Below, one piece after another: positions 1 through 8,940 of a stretch of DNA of 64,000 nt; the stretch's first letter is position 1, and each line of letters opens with the position of its first letter. Source of the DNA: a virus. The stretch lies in IMG/VR virus record IMGVR_UViG_3300032309_000931, positions 29,876 to 93,875 of that record, one strand, 5' to 3'. Made by a program: the position numbers and the translations under genes. The notes beneath the pieces are model-generated. The model saw only the letters and a list, made by a program, of their open reading frames with translations. It did not search any database and was not told where the DNA came from.

Positions 1-1406
1 AGAACACGAGCTGCTTGTGTACCCTCGCCAATTACGTTCTGAAAGAGTGTTGATAGACGTGAGAATTGGAACTTACCAAATAGTTGCTCAATTGCACGAG
101 CACGATTAAGTGGGTCAAGAGTATCCAGTGCTGATGCAAAGTCAATAACGAGACCCTTGATGTCTCCCTTATTTGAATTAACAATTTTCTCAATGTTAAT
201 GCCAAAACCTTGAAGCATTTCTTTTGCTTTTCCAGTTGGATTAATAAGAGCAGCAAGACCAGACTTAAGTGCGTTAGCACCTTCAGATGCATTAATGCCA
301 CCCTCTTTCATAGCGGTCAGGAAGAATGCAAGGTCTTCTACGTCTCCACCAAGTTGCTGAACAACAGGACCAGCTTTTGGGATTGCTTCGGTAAGATCTT
401 CGATAGATGTTACCGACTGGTTTTCAACTGCGTTAAGGAAGTCGATCTTTGAGGCAAGCTGTTCTGTTGCTGTACCAAAAGCATTGGTAATAGACATAGT
501 TGTTTCAAGAGCCTGAGTTTGTTCTACGTTACCCAGAACTGCTAGACGAGTAGCTTCTGAAACCTGTGCAAGAAGTTCTTGTCCAGTCTTACCAGCCGCT
601 GCTGCTTCTGAAGCAAGACCAATAGTCTTTTCAACTTCAATGCCATATTTTGTGTACTCTCCTGCAAGAGCTTTGATAGATGCAACCATATCGTCTGTTT
701 CTTTAACTGTAGTACTAAAGTCACCATAAACACGACGAATTTTAATTACCTGCTTTTCAATCTCCATAAAGGATTTAGCTGCAGATGTGGCAAATAGTGT
801 AAGGGGAATAGTAAAACCAACCATAAGCTGACGACCAGCCCATTGAGTATTTTTACCAAAGTTTAGAAGGTTTGTAGAACCTTGAGTTAGAAGCTGATTA
901 AACAACTGTTGCTTTTGTGCAGCAACCATTGTTCTGGTAGCAAGATTATCCATATCAAGGGATAGTGGTCTAACCTTGATAGATTGCAATGCACCATTTG
1001 CGTCACGACCCATAGAAATATATTGAGTTTGTAAATCTTTAACTCGTTCTATTGCTACCTTTGAGATAGTGTCAAACTCTGACTTGAACGCTCTACCGAA
1101 AGTTTTGCTTGCTCCACCAGCATATCTAAAGTACTGACCCATTGTCAGCTTGTTCTTTTCAAGTGCTGTGGTGAATGCTTCCGTGGTTGAATTTACACGA
1201 GTCATACTGGCTTGGAATTGACCAGTAGCATTTACTGCATTTAGAAGGGATGACTGTAGTTGGGCAGCCTGAGCATTTGCGGTTGCCCCACCACGAGCCA
1301 TCTGAGTGTGAAATAGAGAAATCTCTCTTTGAAGATTTTTGAGAGAAGCAATGGCTGAAGACGTATCAATATTTACGCCAATATTAGCATTTACATCGTC
1401 AACCAT
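1..1406 (-). CDS. Tail tape measure protein, N-terminal part
   Basis: The frame is open from the ATG at 1406 to the left edge, so about 468 N-terminal residues are visible and the C-terminus is outside the window. Tape measure proteins fill the tail lumen, set tail length and help DNA entry. Support: it directly follows the tail tube and chaperone genes, the N-terminus is Gln/Ala/Ser-rich and helical, a hydrophobic stretch (MVGFTIPLTLF, near residue 195) is present, and the segment after it (repeated small-residue helices, ETTMSITNAFG) resembles the TP901-type tape-measure core. An RBS-like AGGGG precedes the start. Family assignment is by context and composition; the exact subfamily is not determined. 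Confidence 0.88.
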   Translation of the reverse strand, partial: MVDDVNANIGVNIDTSSAIASLKNLQREISLFHTQMARGGATANAQAAQLQSSLLNAVNATGQFQASMTRVNSTTEAFTTALEKNKLTMGQYFRYAGGASKTFGRAFKSEFDTISKVAIERVKDLQTQYISMGRDANGALQSIKVRPLSLDMDNLATRTMVAAQKQQLFNQLLTQGSTNLLNFGKNTQWAGRQLMVGFTIPLTLFATSAAKSFMEIEKQVIKIRRVYGDFSTTVKETDDMVASIKALAGEYTKYGIEVEKTIGLASEAAAAGKTGQELLAQVSEATRLAVLGNVEQTQALETTMSITNAFGTATEQLASKIDFLNAVENQSVTSIEDLTEAIPKAGPVVQQLGGDVEDLAFFLTAMKEGGINASEGANALKSGLAALINPTGKAKEMLQGFGINIEKIVNSNKGDIKGLVIDFASALDTLDPLNRARAIEQLFGKFQFSRLSTLFQNVIGEGTQAARV

Positions 1407-1429
1407 TCATTTACACCCCTATTTTAAAT

Positions 1430-1741
1430 TTAGCTAATGCCAAGTGCATCTGAGAGTCTTACTCCTGATGCGGCTTCCACAACCTGATATACCGTTGGTA
1501 GATCAATGTTGTCTTCAAGAGCAGCTAGGTCTCCTGCAAGTTCTGGCTTGTACTGCTTCATTGCAATTTGAACACATTCCATAAGAAGATTCATAGACTT
1601 TGCGTTGTCTTCTGCAACTGCTGCAATGCCCTCAAACTTCTTCATAAAATCACGAAGTAGTGAAATCTTTAGTGGTCGAACTGTAATCTCTGTACCGTCA
1701 ATTAGGACGATCTTTGATTCTTCATTAATTGTTGTTGCCAT
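1430..1741 (-). CDS. Tail assembly chaperone, short paralogue
   Basis: 103 residues. Begins MATTINEESKIVLIDGTEIT and is clearly related along its whole length to the first ~105 residues of the gene just upstream (shared MATTI, LIDGTE, PLK..LR.FM, DLPT.Y). By position between the tail tube and tape measure genes it is expected to be a tail assembly chaperone (gpG/gpGT type), which coats the tape measure during tail assembly. Only 23 bases separate its stop from the tape measure start, so no long programmed-frameshift extension is possible here. A strong AAGGAGG ribosome site precedes the ATG. Confidence 0.7.
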   Translation of the reverse strand: MATTINEESKIVLIDGTEITVRPLKISLLRDFMKKFEGIAAVAEDNAKSMNLLMECVQIAMKQYKPELAGDLAALEDNIDLPTVYQVVEAASGVRLSDALGIS

Positions 1742-1786
1742 TGTTTCCTCCTTGTTAGGCTTATTAAATTATATCACAAAAGCCGT

Positions 1787-2485
1787 TTAGTTTTCGACTA
1801 GTTTTTCATATCCTAGCCCCATACCAATACCAAATCCAGCCTGTGCAGCATTATGTCCTTGATAAGAAACAATGTCGTTCGGGTCTCCAGTAGCACCACC
1901 ACTAAAGAATTTAGCTTTCTTTTCTTCCCAGATATCCTGTCCACTCTTACCGCCATTTTGTTTATCTAAGTCTACCCCCTGAATACCTGCAAAAAATTTT
2001 TTCTCTTCGTAGTCTAAATCTCTTTTAATGTTTAAAATTGATATTAACTCTGGCATAGATATTGATTTCTCAAGTTCTTCAAAGTCTTTCCAAATACCAA
2101 GCAAAAAAACTTCAGACTCAAGCTTAGCCAGATCAAGATCTTCCCAAGTAGACCCACTTTCGACTGCTTGCTCTTTTACCGTCTCTTCTTCTTTATCATC
2201 ATTAATTTTAATATCTGCACAGATATCCAAAATCTTGTAAATAGTTGGAAGATCTACGCTATCTTCTAAGTCTTCAATTGTTTTTATTGATGGGTAGAAC
2301 TGTTTCATACACACCCTTGCACACTCTGCCAATGCTGAAATTGCTTCGGCATCTCCGTTTGCAATTCTTACTTTTTCGAATGCTACCATAAACTCTCTAA
2401 GGTATTTTAATTTTAGTGGTGTTATATATAGCTCTGTTCCATCTATTAAATGTACAGTGCCTGATTCGTAAATTGTTGTTGCCAT
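1787..2485 (-). CDS. Tail assembly chaperone, long paralogue
   Basis: 232 residues. The N-terminal ~105 residues match the short paralogue downstream; the C-terminal half is acidic, then Gly-rich (SYQGHNAAQAGFGIGMGLGY near the end). In many siphophages the chaperones are one gene plus a frameshifted extension; here the long form seems to be encoded directly and a second, shorter gene follows. The ATG is preceded by TACAAT and exactly 6 nt, with no ribosome site, so a leaderless transcript is predicted. Function is inferred from location and the duplication pattern. Confidence 0.65.
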   Translation of the reverse strand: MATTIYESGTVHLIDGTELYITPLKLKYLREFMVAFEKVRIANGDAEAISALAECARVCMKQFYPSIKTIEDLEDSVDLPTIYKILDICADIKINDDKEEETVKEQAVESGSTWEDLDLAKLESEVFLLGIWKDFEELEKSISMPELISILNIKRDLDYEEKKFFAGIQGVDLDKQNGGKSGQDIWEEKKAKFFSGGATGDPNDIVSYQGHNAAQAGFGIGMGLGYEKLVEN

Positions 2486-2491
2486 ATATCT

Positions 2492-2497
2492 ATTGTA
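2492..2497 (-). promoter_or_regulatory. Leaderless-type -10 (TACAAT) of the chaperone gene
   Basis: TACAAT, then AGATAT (6 nt), then ATG. Transcription would start at or next to the A of the start codon. It lies just after the terminator hairpin that follows the tail tube gene, so it restarts transcription. Confidence 0.5.
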
Positions 2498-2507
2498 CCA
2501 AAAACAA

Positions 2508-2537
2508 AACTGCCCAGAGCCGAAACCCTGAGCAGTT
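2508..2537 (-). terminator. Terminator hairpin after the tail tube gene
   Basis: On the minus strand AACTGC...GCAGTT forms a long stem with inner CAG/CTG pairing around a TTTCGG loop, followed by a T-rich run (TTTTGTTTTT). It sits right after the tail tube gene, as expected for attenuation of a highly expressed structural transcript. Confidence 0.7.
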
Positions 2538-2551
2538 CTGATTGTATTAAA

Positions 2552-3253
2552 TTATGATGCGAGTGTGCGGTCTACAATCTTTCCATAAGACGCATTGTCG
2601 TTAGGAAGAAGTCTGAATGAGACTTCGAACATTGTAGCTTCGTCACGCTTAGCTGAAACTGTAACACTCTCGATTGAGAGAGCACGGTATCCAACGTAAA
2701 CACGCTCGATGGATGAACCAGCTGCACAGTCTCCTGTTCCTGGACCAACTGCAACGAGACCACGCTCAACTGGACATTCACCAATGTTTCCTGCACCAAG
2801 GTTAAGAACTCGGTCACCGTCGTAAGTTGGTGTACCGAATGCACTCTGTGATGTGGAGCTAGTGTATGTAGCTGAAAGGTCGCTTGATTGTCCTGCAATT
2901 GCGAAGAGCAAGTTGTCAAGTGTCGCTTCAGCGAATGCTGTGTTAAGGTTAACCTGCATTCCCTGCTTGTAAAGCTTTGCAACGTCGAGAACCTGGTCAA
3001 CCTGTACCTCACCGAAGTCAGGCTGGAAGACAATTTCAAGACCGTTCATTGTGTAACCAACATTACGGAAGTCGACATCATTTGAGAGTGTCTCCTTGTA
3101 AGAAATGTTAGTTTGGAAGTTGGGCAAATCGAGTTCAGCCTGAGTGTTGGTAATACCACCAGTTGTGTTCTGACCGATTGGACCGTCTTCATATGTGAAA
3201 AGTGCTGCTGCACCAACGATGATGTTAGCACTTGTACCACGTGAATATGCCAT
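2552..3253 (-). CDS. Major tail tube protein
   Basis: 233 residues, beginning MAYSRGTSANIIVGAAALF. Polymerises into the tail tube. Evidence: position (after head-tail joining proteins, before chaperones and tape measure), beta-rich sequence with many Gly/Thr/Ser, a segment FRNVGYTMNGLEIVFQPDFGEVQVDQVLD typical in style of actinophage tail tubes (read here as residues ~60-90), and its own downstream terminator, which fits a high-copy protein. AAGAGGTGAAATAATT provides the ribosome site. Confidence 0.8.
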   Translation of the reverse strand: MAYSRGTSANIIVGAAALFTYEDGPIGQNTTGGITNTQAELDLPNFQTNISYKETLSNDVDFRNVGYTMNGLEIVFQPDFGEVQVDQVLDVAKLYKQGMQVNLNTAFAEATLDNLLFAIAGQSSDLSATYTSSTSQSAFGTPTYDGDRVLNLGAGNIGECPVERGLVAVGPGTGDCAAGSSIERVYVGYRALSIESVTVSAKRDEATMFEVSFRLLPNDNASYGKIVDRTLAS

Positions 3254-3318
3254 AATTATTTCACCTCTTTCTTGTTATAGATTTTGGGTGGGTGTTTCCT
3301 CTCTTTAATTATACAGGC

Positions 3319-3906
3319 TTATTGTACAAAAGAGTCTGACTTGTGCCAATCATAGTCGATAATTATTTTATTCCCTGCATAAGTACGAGCAGTACCAAAA
3401 TCAATAATGTCACGAGTTTCTTCAAGTTGATAAATCTTAATTTCGTGGAAGAAGGGAATTAAAAAGTCTGTGCCATCGAAAGTTACTTTATTATGAGTAA
3501 CTCCATCTACCGTGACTGTTCCACTTACCTTAGATGCAATCCAAGCATTAAGATCTTTAGCAGAGTCGTCTCCGTTATCAAGTAAGTCTTGGATCTCTTG
3601 TGTCATTTCAATCAAGTTAACTACCGCTGTTTCTGTAAGTGCATAGAAATAATACAGTAGCTGTTCACACTTAATGTATGGGAATGGTGTGCGACGCATT
3701 TTAAACATTCTGTCAAATACCGCTGCCTGTCCTTGGAAGGTGTATCTTGCCGTAGTTCCTGCTGTTAAAACATCTAGGCTAAAGCTTTCTGCGATGCTAA
3801 AGTCGCTTGGATATGTAGGGAACATTGGAACCGCACCAAATCCTCTACGAGCAAGTTTCTCTTGCAAGTACTTATTAATAAAAATTGGGGGATAGTATAT
3901 TGCCAT
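3319..3906 (-). CDS. Putative tail terminator / tail completion protein
   Basis: 195 residues, start codon overlapping the stop of the upstream gene. Mixed alpha/beta sequence with no recognised motif (YYPPIFINKYLQEKLARRG at the N-terminus). It is the last gene before the tail tube, where siphophages usually encode the tail terminator that caps the tube and joins it to the head. The assignment rests on gene order alone. Confidence 0.5.
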   Translation of the reverse strand: MAIYYPPIFINKYLQEKLARRGFGAVPMFPTYPSDFSIAESFSLDVLTAGTTARYTFQGQAAVFDRMFKMRRTPFPYIKCEQLLYYFYALTETAVVNLIEMTQEIQDLLDNGDDSAKDLNAWIASKVSGTVTVDGVTHNKVTFDGTDFLIPFFHEIKIYQLEETRDIIDFGTARTYAGNKIIIDYDWHKSDSFVQ

Positions 3907-4580
3907 TATGTAGTTACTCCTATGTTTGCTACCCAGGTATAGCCTGTTGAGATTCCTACAGACCTACCGCCTCGTTTACCAGCAGACAGATTCTTTTTGT
4001 ATGCTACTGGATTTGTTAAATATTGCATAACGCCACTTGATTTAATAAAAGCTTGCGTAAAATAGTTATTAAAGAATGAGTCAAAGATTCTATTGAATCC
4101 ACCCTGTGCCTCTGTTCCTCCAGGATTCTCAACAACAATCGGGTTCTTGGTAAAAACCTGCTCACCAGCGTCACTGAAGGCTAGTACAGACGCTCTTACT
4201 GGTCTAATGACCACTGGGATACCATCTTCTATGATTCTGGCTTTATTATAAAACGGAACAGTAGAACCTTCTTTAATTGAAGTAGATTGTCTGAAGGTGG
4301 ACTTAATAGAAAGACCAATGCCCGAAATAGTGTAGTCTATATCAAAAAGTCTTGCTGCTGGACTTCCAGTTTGATTCCACTCGTATACGTGGTGAAGAAT
4401 TGCAGGATTTGTTCTTGCAGAAGAATCAATATACTGTTTTAAAAGCTCAATGGCATTAACACCAATTGCAGATAGAATGTGCTTTTTACCTCGCTTAACT
4501 CCTTCTGTAAATCCAATTGAATACTGAATAATGTTATTCATTTCTTTTAAGAATAGTTGATCGTTGAATGTAGTTTGCAC
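3906..4580 (-). CDS. Putative head-tail joining / tail completion protein
   Basis: 224 residues. N-terminal helical region (FLKEMNNIIQYSIGFTEGVKRGK), then a beta-rich part and a basic Gly-rich tail (SAGKRGGRSVG). This resembles in plan the HK97 gp10-like completion proteins: helix, beta barrel, basic tail. It overlaps both neighbours by single bases in a tightly coupled minus-strand operon of head-tail connector genes. Assignment by order and general features only. Confidence 0.5.
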   Translation of the reverse strand: MQTTFNDQLFLKEMNNIIQYSIGFTEGVKRGKKHILSAIGVNAIELLKQYIDSSARTNPAILHHVYEWNQTGSPAARLFDIDYTISGIGLSIKSTFRQSTSIKEGSTVPFYNKARIIEDGIPVVIRPVRASVLAFSDAGEQVFTKNPIVVENPGGTEAQGGFNRIFDSFFNNYFTQAFIKSSGVMQYLTNPVAYKKNLSAGKRGGRSVGISTGYTWVANIGVTT

Positions 4581-5029
4581 TAGACATCTACCCCCTGATT
4601 TTCAGAGCGTCTTAGAACAACTTTGTGATACTCAACTGTTCCAAAAGGATTAACGAATGGTGCCTGAGTTGCAATTTCAAAAAGGGTAGACTTTCCATTT
4701 CTAGGTCCAGATGTTTCTATATAAATTGGATTCTCAAATCTGTCACGAATATTTGTTATAAGAATATTGGTAGCTGCATTCTTTGCATCTACGCTTGAAA
4801 TACGAATATCTTTTTTAACTCTACCCAAAAGAATCGTATCTGTTTTTATGTCTGGGTCTGGCTTAATGTCTTCTTTATAAGAAACACCAGCATCATTAAA
4901 AGAACAGACAATTGTTTTGTCCAATACCCAAGACTTTGTTACGTTTCCGTATGCGGTTGTTTCAACAATTGGGTAGTAGATATCCGCCATCATTGGGAAC
5001 ATAAAGTCTGGTGTTTCACAAATAGACAC
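4580..5029 (-). CDS. Putative head closure (stopper) protein
   Basis: 149 residues. Contains a central beta-rich stretch (DIYYPIVETTAYGNVTKSW, then DIKTDTILLGRVKKDIR) of the kind seen in small head-closure proteins that plug the portal after packaging. It lies between the larger adaptor protein and the completion protein, translationally coupled to both. No diagnostic motif was seen. Confidence 0.5.
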   Translation of the reverse strand: MSICETPDFMFPMMADIYYPIVETTAYGNVTKSWVLDKTIVCSFNDAGVSYKEDIKPDPDIKTDTILLGRVKKDIRISSVDAKNAATNILITNIRDRFENPIYIETSGPRNGKSTLFEIATQAPFVNPFGTVEYHKVVLRRSENQGVDV

Positions 5030-5940
5030 TACAGCACCCCTAGTCTTGTAATAGACTTAGCATACTTAGAAAGTATCTTGTCTACAAGAATATTACCTGT
5101 TCCTTCGAATGACTGCTTGTCGAATTGTAGTTTGTACTGATCGGTATTGTAGGCTGTGACATATCGCTTGTAGTAGTCAAGCTGACCGCATTCAATGTCT
5201 GTAATCAAAAGATTGACAGCACGAGCAATATCAGATGGTACCGCTGTATACCCAGATTCTACAATAACTCTATAGTCATATGTTTTAGGGAATCCACCCC
5301 ATACACCAAAGTTTAAATCTAGATAATCTGTGCTTCCAGCAGGAAGAATTAAGTCTGCACTTTCACTTCTATTTAGCTCACCTGTATAGGTTTGAGTTAT
5401 AGCAGTCTTATCTTTTGTAATCTCAAAATTACGTACATAAGCTGTTGGGTTACTTGCATCATAAATAAGAACGTTGTTCTCATATACCTGCAAAATTTTC
5501 TTTGCGTCTACCCATAGTGGTAAGTAATCTGCCCCAAGACCAGTAGTCTCAAAAGTTGTTTTCTTGTAGTAAAATCCTTGAGGAATTACAGAGTCAACAA
5601 TTGCTCTTGCTAATTCTTCATTAACTGTTTTTGTAGCTATGTCAGACGCTGTGTCTGCTAGTGTGTTTGGGTCTAGGTATGGTCTACGAACCTGATAGGT
5701 ATCGTCGTGAATAATATCACCTGATGCATCAGTAATTACAACTCTATAGTCTGTGTCATACTTTCCTGGTAGTGTAATTGTCCACACATAGGCTGCATTG
5801 TCTGTTACGGTTTGTGTAGTTGAGCTAAGGTCTGCCAAGTCAGTAATGGTTGCTGTAAACACCTCATTAGTTGTATAAGTCGCTGGGATAGTGTATGTAA
5901 ACCCAACGCTAGTGTATGGCGATAACCTTAGTAATTCCAT
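5029..5940 (-). CDS. Head-tail adaptor protein with N-terminal Ig-like domain
   Basis: 303 residues. Residues ~10-85 form a beta-sandwich-like repeat (FTYTIPATYTTNEVFTATIT, YVWTITLPGKYDTDYRVVI), then a conserved-looking alpha/beta part. The C-terminal third (DIARAVNLLITDIECGQLDY, FEGTGNILVDKILSKY) resembles the helical head-tail adaptor family that docks on the portal. It overlaps the genes on both sides by one base. The Ig-like extension could be exposed on the virion; this part is inference. Confidence 0.55.
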   Translation of the reverse strand: MELLRLSPYTSVGFTYTIPATYTTNEVFTATITDLADLSSTTQTVTDNAAYVWTITLPGKYDTDYRVVITDASGDIIHDDTYQVRRPYLDPNTLADTASDIATKTVNEELARAIVDSVIPQGFYYKKTTFETTGLGADYLPLWVDAKKILQVYENNVLIYDASNPTAYVRNFEITKDKTAITQTYTGELNRSESADLILPAGSTDYLDLNFGVWGGFPKTYDYRVIVESGYTAVPSDIARAVNLLITDIECGQLDYYKRYVTAYNTDQYKLQFDKQSFEGTGNILVDKILSKYAKSITRLGVL

Positions 5941-6404
5941 TAAACTCCGTACTCCCTTGCAACCTCTTCTGGGGTTGCGGTACGCACGTGATCTCGCTTA
6001 AGCCACTTTTCAGCCTCTGCTTTGTCTACTATATTGTACCCTTTGTCAATCTTCCCTACGCCTTCCCACAAGACATTTCGTGTAGAGAACAATGCTACTG
6101 TTTCTTTCTTAACAACTTCAGGCTCTACCACCTTTACTTTTGGTGATTTACTTGCGGCTCCTGAGCCGATAGCACCACTTTCTGTTGGTGTAATTGAACC
6201 AGACTTTTTGCCACCTTTGGCAACGGTACGAGATGAACCGATTACGTTATCTTCATCTGTTTCTGGCATACCCTTTGACTTTTGTTTTAAATCTGCAATT
6301 GATTCTTCTAGTGCTTCTACAGAATTGTCTACTATTTCTTCAATTGTTTCTAGTACTTCTTCAACTGTCTCTTCGACTGTTTCGATAATTGTTTCATTTG
6401 ACAT
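5940..6404 (-). CDS. Small virion-associated protein with acidic coiled coil
   Basis: 154 residues. The N-terminal 45 residues are almost only Glu, Thr, Val and Ile in heptad-like order (ETIIETVEETVEEVLETIEE), suggesting a coiled coil. A Gly/Ser/Lys-rich linker follows, then a C-terminal small domain (ALFSTRNVLWEGVGKIDKGY...KRDHVRTATPEEVAREYGV) like those found in minor capsid or head fibre proteins. It is the first gene after the major capsid protein, preceded by AAGGAGGT. Confidence 0.5.
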   Translation of the reverse strand: MSNETIIETVEETVEEVLETIEEIVDNSVEALEESIADLKQKSKGMPETDEDNVIGSSRTVAKGGKKSGSITPTESGAIGSGAASKSPKVKVVEPEVVKKETVALFSTRNVLWEGVGKIDKGYNIVDKAEAEKWLKRDHVRTATPEEVAREYGV

Positions 6405-6422
6405 TAGAAACCTCCTTCAATA

Positions 6423-6428
6423 ATTATA
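6423..6428 (-). promoter_or_regulatory. -10 box (TATAAT) downstream of the capsid gene
   Basis: TATAAT followed by TATTGAAGGAGGTTTCTA and the ATG at 6404. It sits immediately after the capsid-gene hairpin, so head-tail genes may be partly expressed from here. Confidence 0.4.
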
Positions 6429-6441
6429 TCAGATAGTAAGA

Positions 6442-6467
6442 GAGGCAAGGACCGAAATCCCTGCCTC
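6442..6467 (-). terminator. Hairpin after the major capsid gene
   Basis: GAGGCA/TGCCTC plus GG/CC stem around an ATTTCGGT loop. On the minus strand it follows the capsid stop codon; there is no long U-tract, so it may work as partial terminator or as 3-prime stabiliser. Confidence 0.5.
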
Positions 6468-6487
6468 CCCTAAGAGTTGAACTCAAA

Positions 6488-7582
6488 TTATGAAGATGAG
6501 TCCTGGCTGTCGCTGTCAACCCAAGCTACAGCGTCTTCCTCTTCCCACTGAAGTCCGAAACGAACGAATACGGTGTATTCGATTGTGTCTTTCTTCGCTA
6601 CGTATTCACGGTTTACAGTGATGTCTCGCTGGAAACCCCAAATGCGGTTTGAAGGGAATGTAAGGTCAACGTAGTTGTCTGGGTAGTAAGGAACTTCCAT
6701 TACTGGAATACCTAGTACACGAGTTGTACGACCCTCTCCTAGAACCTGGTCAGTACCTGCAAGGTATGCATTACGGTACTGCTCGGTCCAGATGTTGTTT
6801 GCTGCTGTACCATTTTGCTTAACGATGTCAGCAAATGTGTCGGTGCTTGCATAGAACTTAAGACCATTCTTGAGAGCACGATACTTTCTTGGTAGAGCAG
6901 AAATGACACCCTGAAGAACCTCTGGAGTCCACGCACCGCTTGTAACGGTTGCAGAATACTCGTGAGCATCTCCACCGAAACGAACCTTGCGAACGAATCC
7001 TTCCATAATGTTAAGGAATGAGTTTCCCCCAGTTCCTGTACCATTGATGGCAAGATCTTCAATGTCATTTGCGAATGCGTTGGTCATTAGACGAACAAGG
7101 TGGTCCTCAAGGGCTGCACCTTCAATGTTGTCTTCTAATGCCTCAGCAGAAACTTCCCAGTCAAGGCGAAGCTTCTTTGTTGTTAGTTCAACCTTAGCAA
7201 AGGTTGCACCTGCGTTTGTGTATGTCGCATCAGCCTGGTTAGCAGCACGAATAACTCGTTCTCCAACGTTGACTTTTTCGAGTTCCATTGTATTGGCTCT
7301 CATTGTGACACGACGACCATCTTTAGCGAGAATAGTACCGTCCCAAACGTAGTCAATAAATCTACGAGCCTGTTCAGGTCGTAGAATACCACTACCTGCA
7401 TCACCCGAAGGATTTACGGCGTTTGATCCAGTTGTAACACCAAAGTTTGCGGTGGGGATGTTTCCAAGTGTATCTGCACCTGGGTTAGCAACACCACCAA
7501 TTCCTCCAGACGCGAATGCACCCTCACCATTGGTTTCGTTTGCACCAGCTCCTGGATAGTTTTTAATAATTTCTTCCGACAT
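6488..7582 (-). CDS. Major capsid protein (HK97 fold)
   Basis: 364 residues from the ATG at 7582, chosen because AGGAGGTGACAAA lies just upstream; an in-frame ATG at 7648 is inside the protease gene. A low-complexity Gly/Asn/Ala N-terminal ~80 residues precedes the folded part, which has features of HK97-type shells: PEQARRFIDYVWDGTILAKD, KLRLDWEVSAEALEDNI, a long spine-helix region (EDHLVRLMTNAFANDIEDLAING), and a C-terminal FQRDITVNREYVAKKDTIEY segment. It follows the protease/scaffold gene, the usual order. Forms the icosahedral shell. Confidence 0.88.
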   Translation of the reverse strand: MSEEIIKNYPGAGANETNGEGAFASGGIGGVANPGADTLGNIPTANFGVTTGSNAVNPSGDAGSGILRPEQARRFIDYVWDGTILAKDGRRVTMRANTMELEKVNVGERVIRAANQADATYTNAGATFAKVELTTKKLRLDWEVSAEALEDNIEGAALEDHLVRLMTNAFANDIEDLAINGTGTGGNSFLNIMEGFVRKVRFGGDAHEYSATVTSGAWTPEVLQGVISALPRKYRALKNGLKFYASTDTFADIVKQNGTAANNIWTEQYRNAYLAGTDQVLGEGRTTRVLGIPVMEVPYYPDNYVDLTFPSNRIWGFQRDITVNREYVAKKDTIEYTVFVRFGLQWEEEDAVAWVDSDSQDSSS

Positions 7583-7605
7583 TTTGTCACCTCCTAAGTG
7601 ATTTT

Positions 7606-8871
7606 TTATTTGAATAGATCGGCTGTTTTGAGGAAACGTCCGTCCCATAGGGATTTCTCAATCTTGTCTGATTGAGCTTCCTGTACGATCTCGCCTAGAT
7701 CGCCAGACTTGCGGAAAGCGGTATCTGCCTCAACAGCATCAACTCTCTTTCCAAACTCATTAAACTCGCCCTTGGCTTCTGTTACCTCATTTTTTACAGA
7801 GTCAATTGACTTGCTTAGTTGTGCAATTTGTTCGGCTTGTGCCTGAACAACTGCGGTTAGATCGCTAAAGGCTTTTGTAACGGTATCCTTGATTTCAGCA
7901 ACTGCGTCTACAAGAACCTCGTCTGACTTGGATACTGAATCAGCCTTTTCAGCAACTTCTTCATCAGCAACAACCTCTTCAGCTGCCACCTCTTCAGTTA
8001 CTTCTTCAGCTACTTCTTCTGCTACTTCAATATCTGCCTCTGGAGCGACCTCTGCTTCAACAGCGACTTCTTCTACTGTCTCAGCGACTGTTTCATTTAC
8101 TTCATCAGTCATAGGACTTACCTCCTTAGTTATCTTAGAAGTATTAATGCCTTTAGCACTATCTACTAAGAACTTCACCATTTCTGGTTTTTCTGCATCT
8201 GACTTCTCCACAAAGCCGATGTTCTTCATTGTTGCACCACTAGTGGGGCTAACCTCTGAATCGTTTTCTGAAAGCATTACAATACCGTTTGCTTCATCCC
8301 AGAAAACATTTTCAATTTCTACGTCCACGCCATCTCCCTTGATTACGTCAACTCCGTCTACTTTTTCGACAGATAAAACATTTGCAAACTGATTTGCAGG
8401 TGTGTCAACTAGTGACAACTCAATGAGGTCGTAGTCTTTAATAATACGGATAGTTGCATCCATCTTTTCATCGAATGCGTCGTCCCACTTATTCATTCTA
8501 CCGCCAATTGAGAAGCCTGAGAGTGTTCCGTCTAGAACCTTCTCCCAAGTGTCTTGAGCACCCTTTGAAATATATGTAGAGACATAAACTCCTGCATAAA
8601 ACTTTTTTGACTCTGGGTCAAAGAACTTGTCCTCTTTGAATGAAACCATTTTGCCTACTGCTTTTGGCTGGTGCATTTCACGAATGTTGCCACGGAATTT
8701 TTCAAAAGCTTTCATTGAAGCTTCTGGAGTAACAATGTCATTCTGCTTGTCGACGTTATCTAGGGTTGCAAAACCAGAGACGATACGTCGCTCTTCGTCA
8801 ACTTTTGAGAATGGCATTGAAAGGCGAACGTTTTCGCCTTCAGTGTCCCAGTGGGCTTTAGAAATAGTCAT
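7606..8871 (-). CDS. Capsid maturation protease fused to a scaffold domain
   Basis: 421 residues. Residues 1-170 look like a prohead protease of the XkdF/S78 type: VSGFATLDNVDKQNDIV, REMHQPKAVGK (candidate catalytic His), GTLSGFSIGG (candidate catalytic Ser) and LIELSLVDTPANQ. A middle segment is very acidic with AEEV/EEVAEE repeats, and the C-terminus is a predicted coiled coil (VVQAQAEQIAQLSKSIDSVK), both typical of internal scaffolds. A single gene would therefore supply protease and scaffold. The start has TATAAT about 8 nt upstream and no ribosome site. Confidence 0.85.
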   Translation of the reverse strand: MTISKAHWDTEGENVRLSMPFSKVDEERRIVSGFATLDNVDKQNDIVTPEASMKAFEKFRGNIREMHQPKAVGKMVSFKEDKFFDPESKKFYAGVYVSTYISKGAQDTWEKVLDGTLSGFSIGGRMNKWDDAFDEKMDATIRIIKDYDLIELSLVDTPANQFANVLSVEKVDGVDVIKGDGVDVEIENVFWDEANGIVMLSENDSEVSPTSGATMKNIGFVEKSDAEKPEMVKFLVDSAKGINTSKITKEVSPMTDEVNETVAETVEEVAVEAEVAPEADIEVAEEVAEEVTEEVAAEEVVADEEVAEKADSVSKSDEVLVDAVAEIKDTVTKAFSDLTAVVQAQAEQIAQLSKSIDSVKNEVTEAKGEFNEFGKRVDAVEADTAFRKSGDLGEIVQEAQSDKIEKSLWDGRFLKTADLFK

Positions 8872-8940
8872 ATTAATTAATTATATACTGTTTTTTACAA
8901 CAATGTAATATTGTTCTTACATTTAAAATTATAGCACAAT

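Noticed and set aside
6987-7352. Plus-strand frame opposite the capsid gene
   Set aside because: Shadow of the strongly supported major capsid gene, without a start signal.
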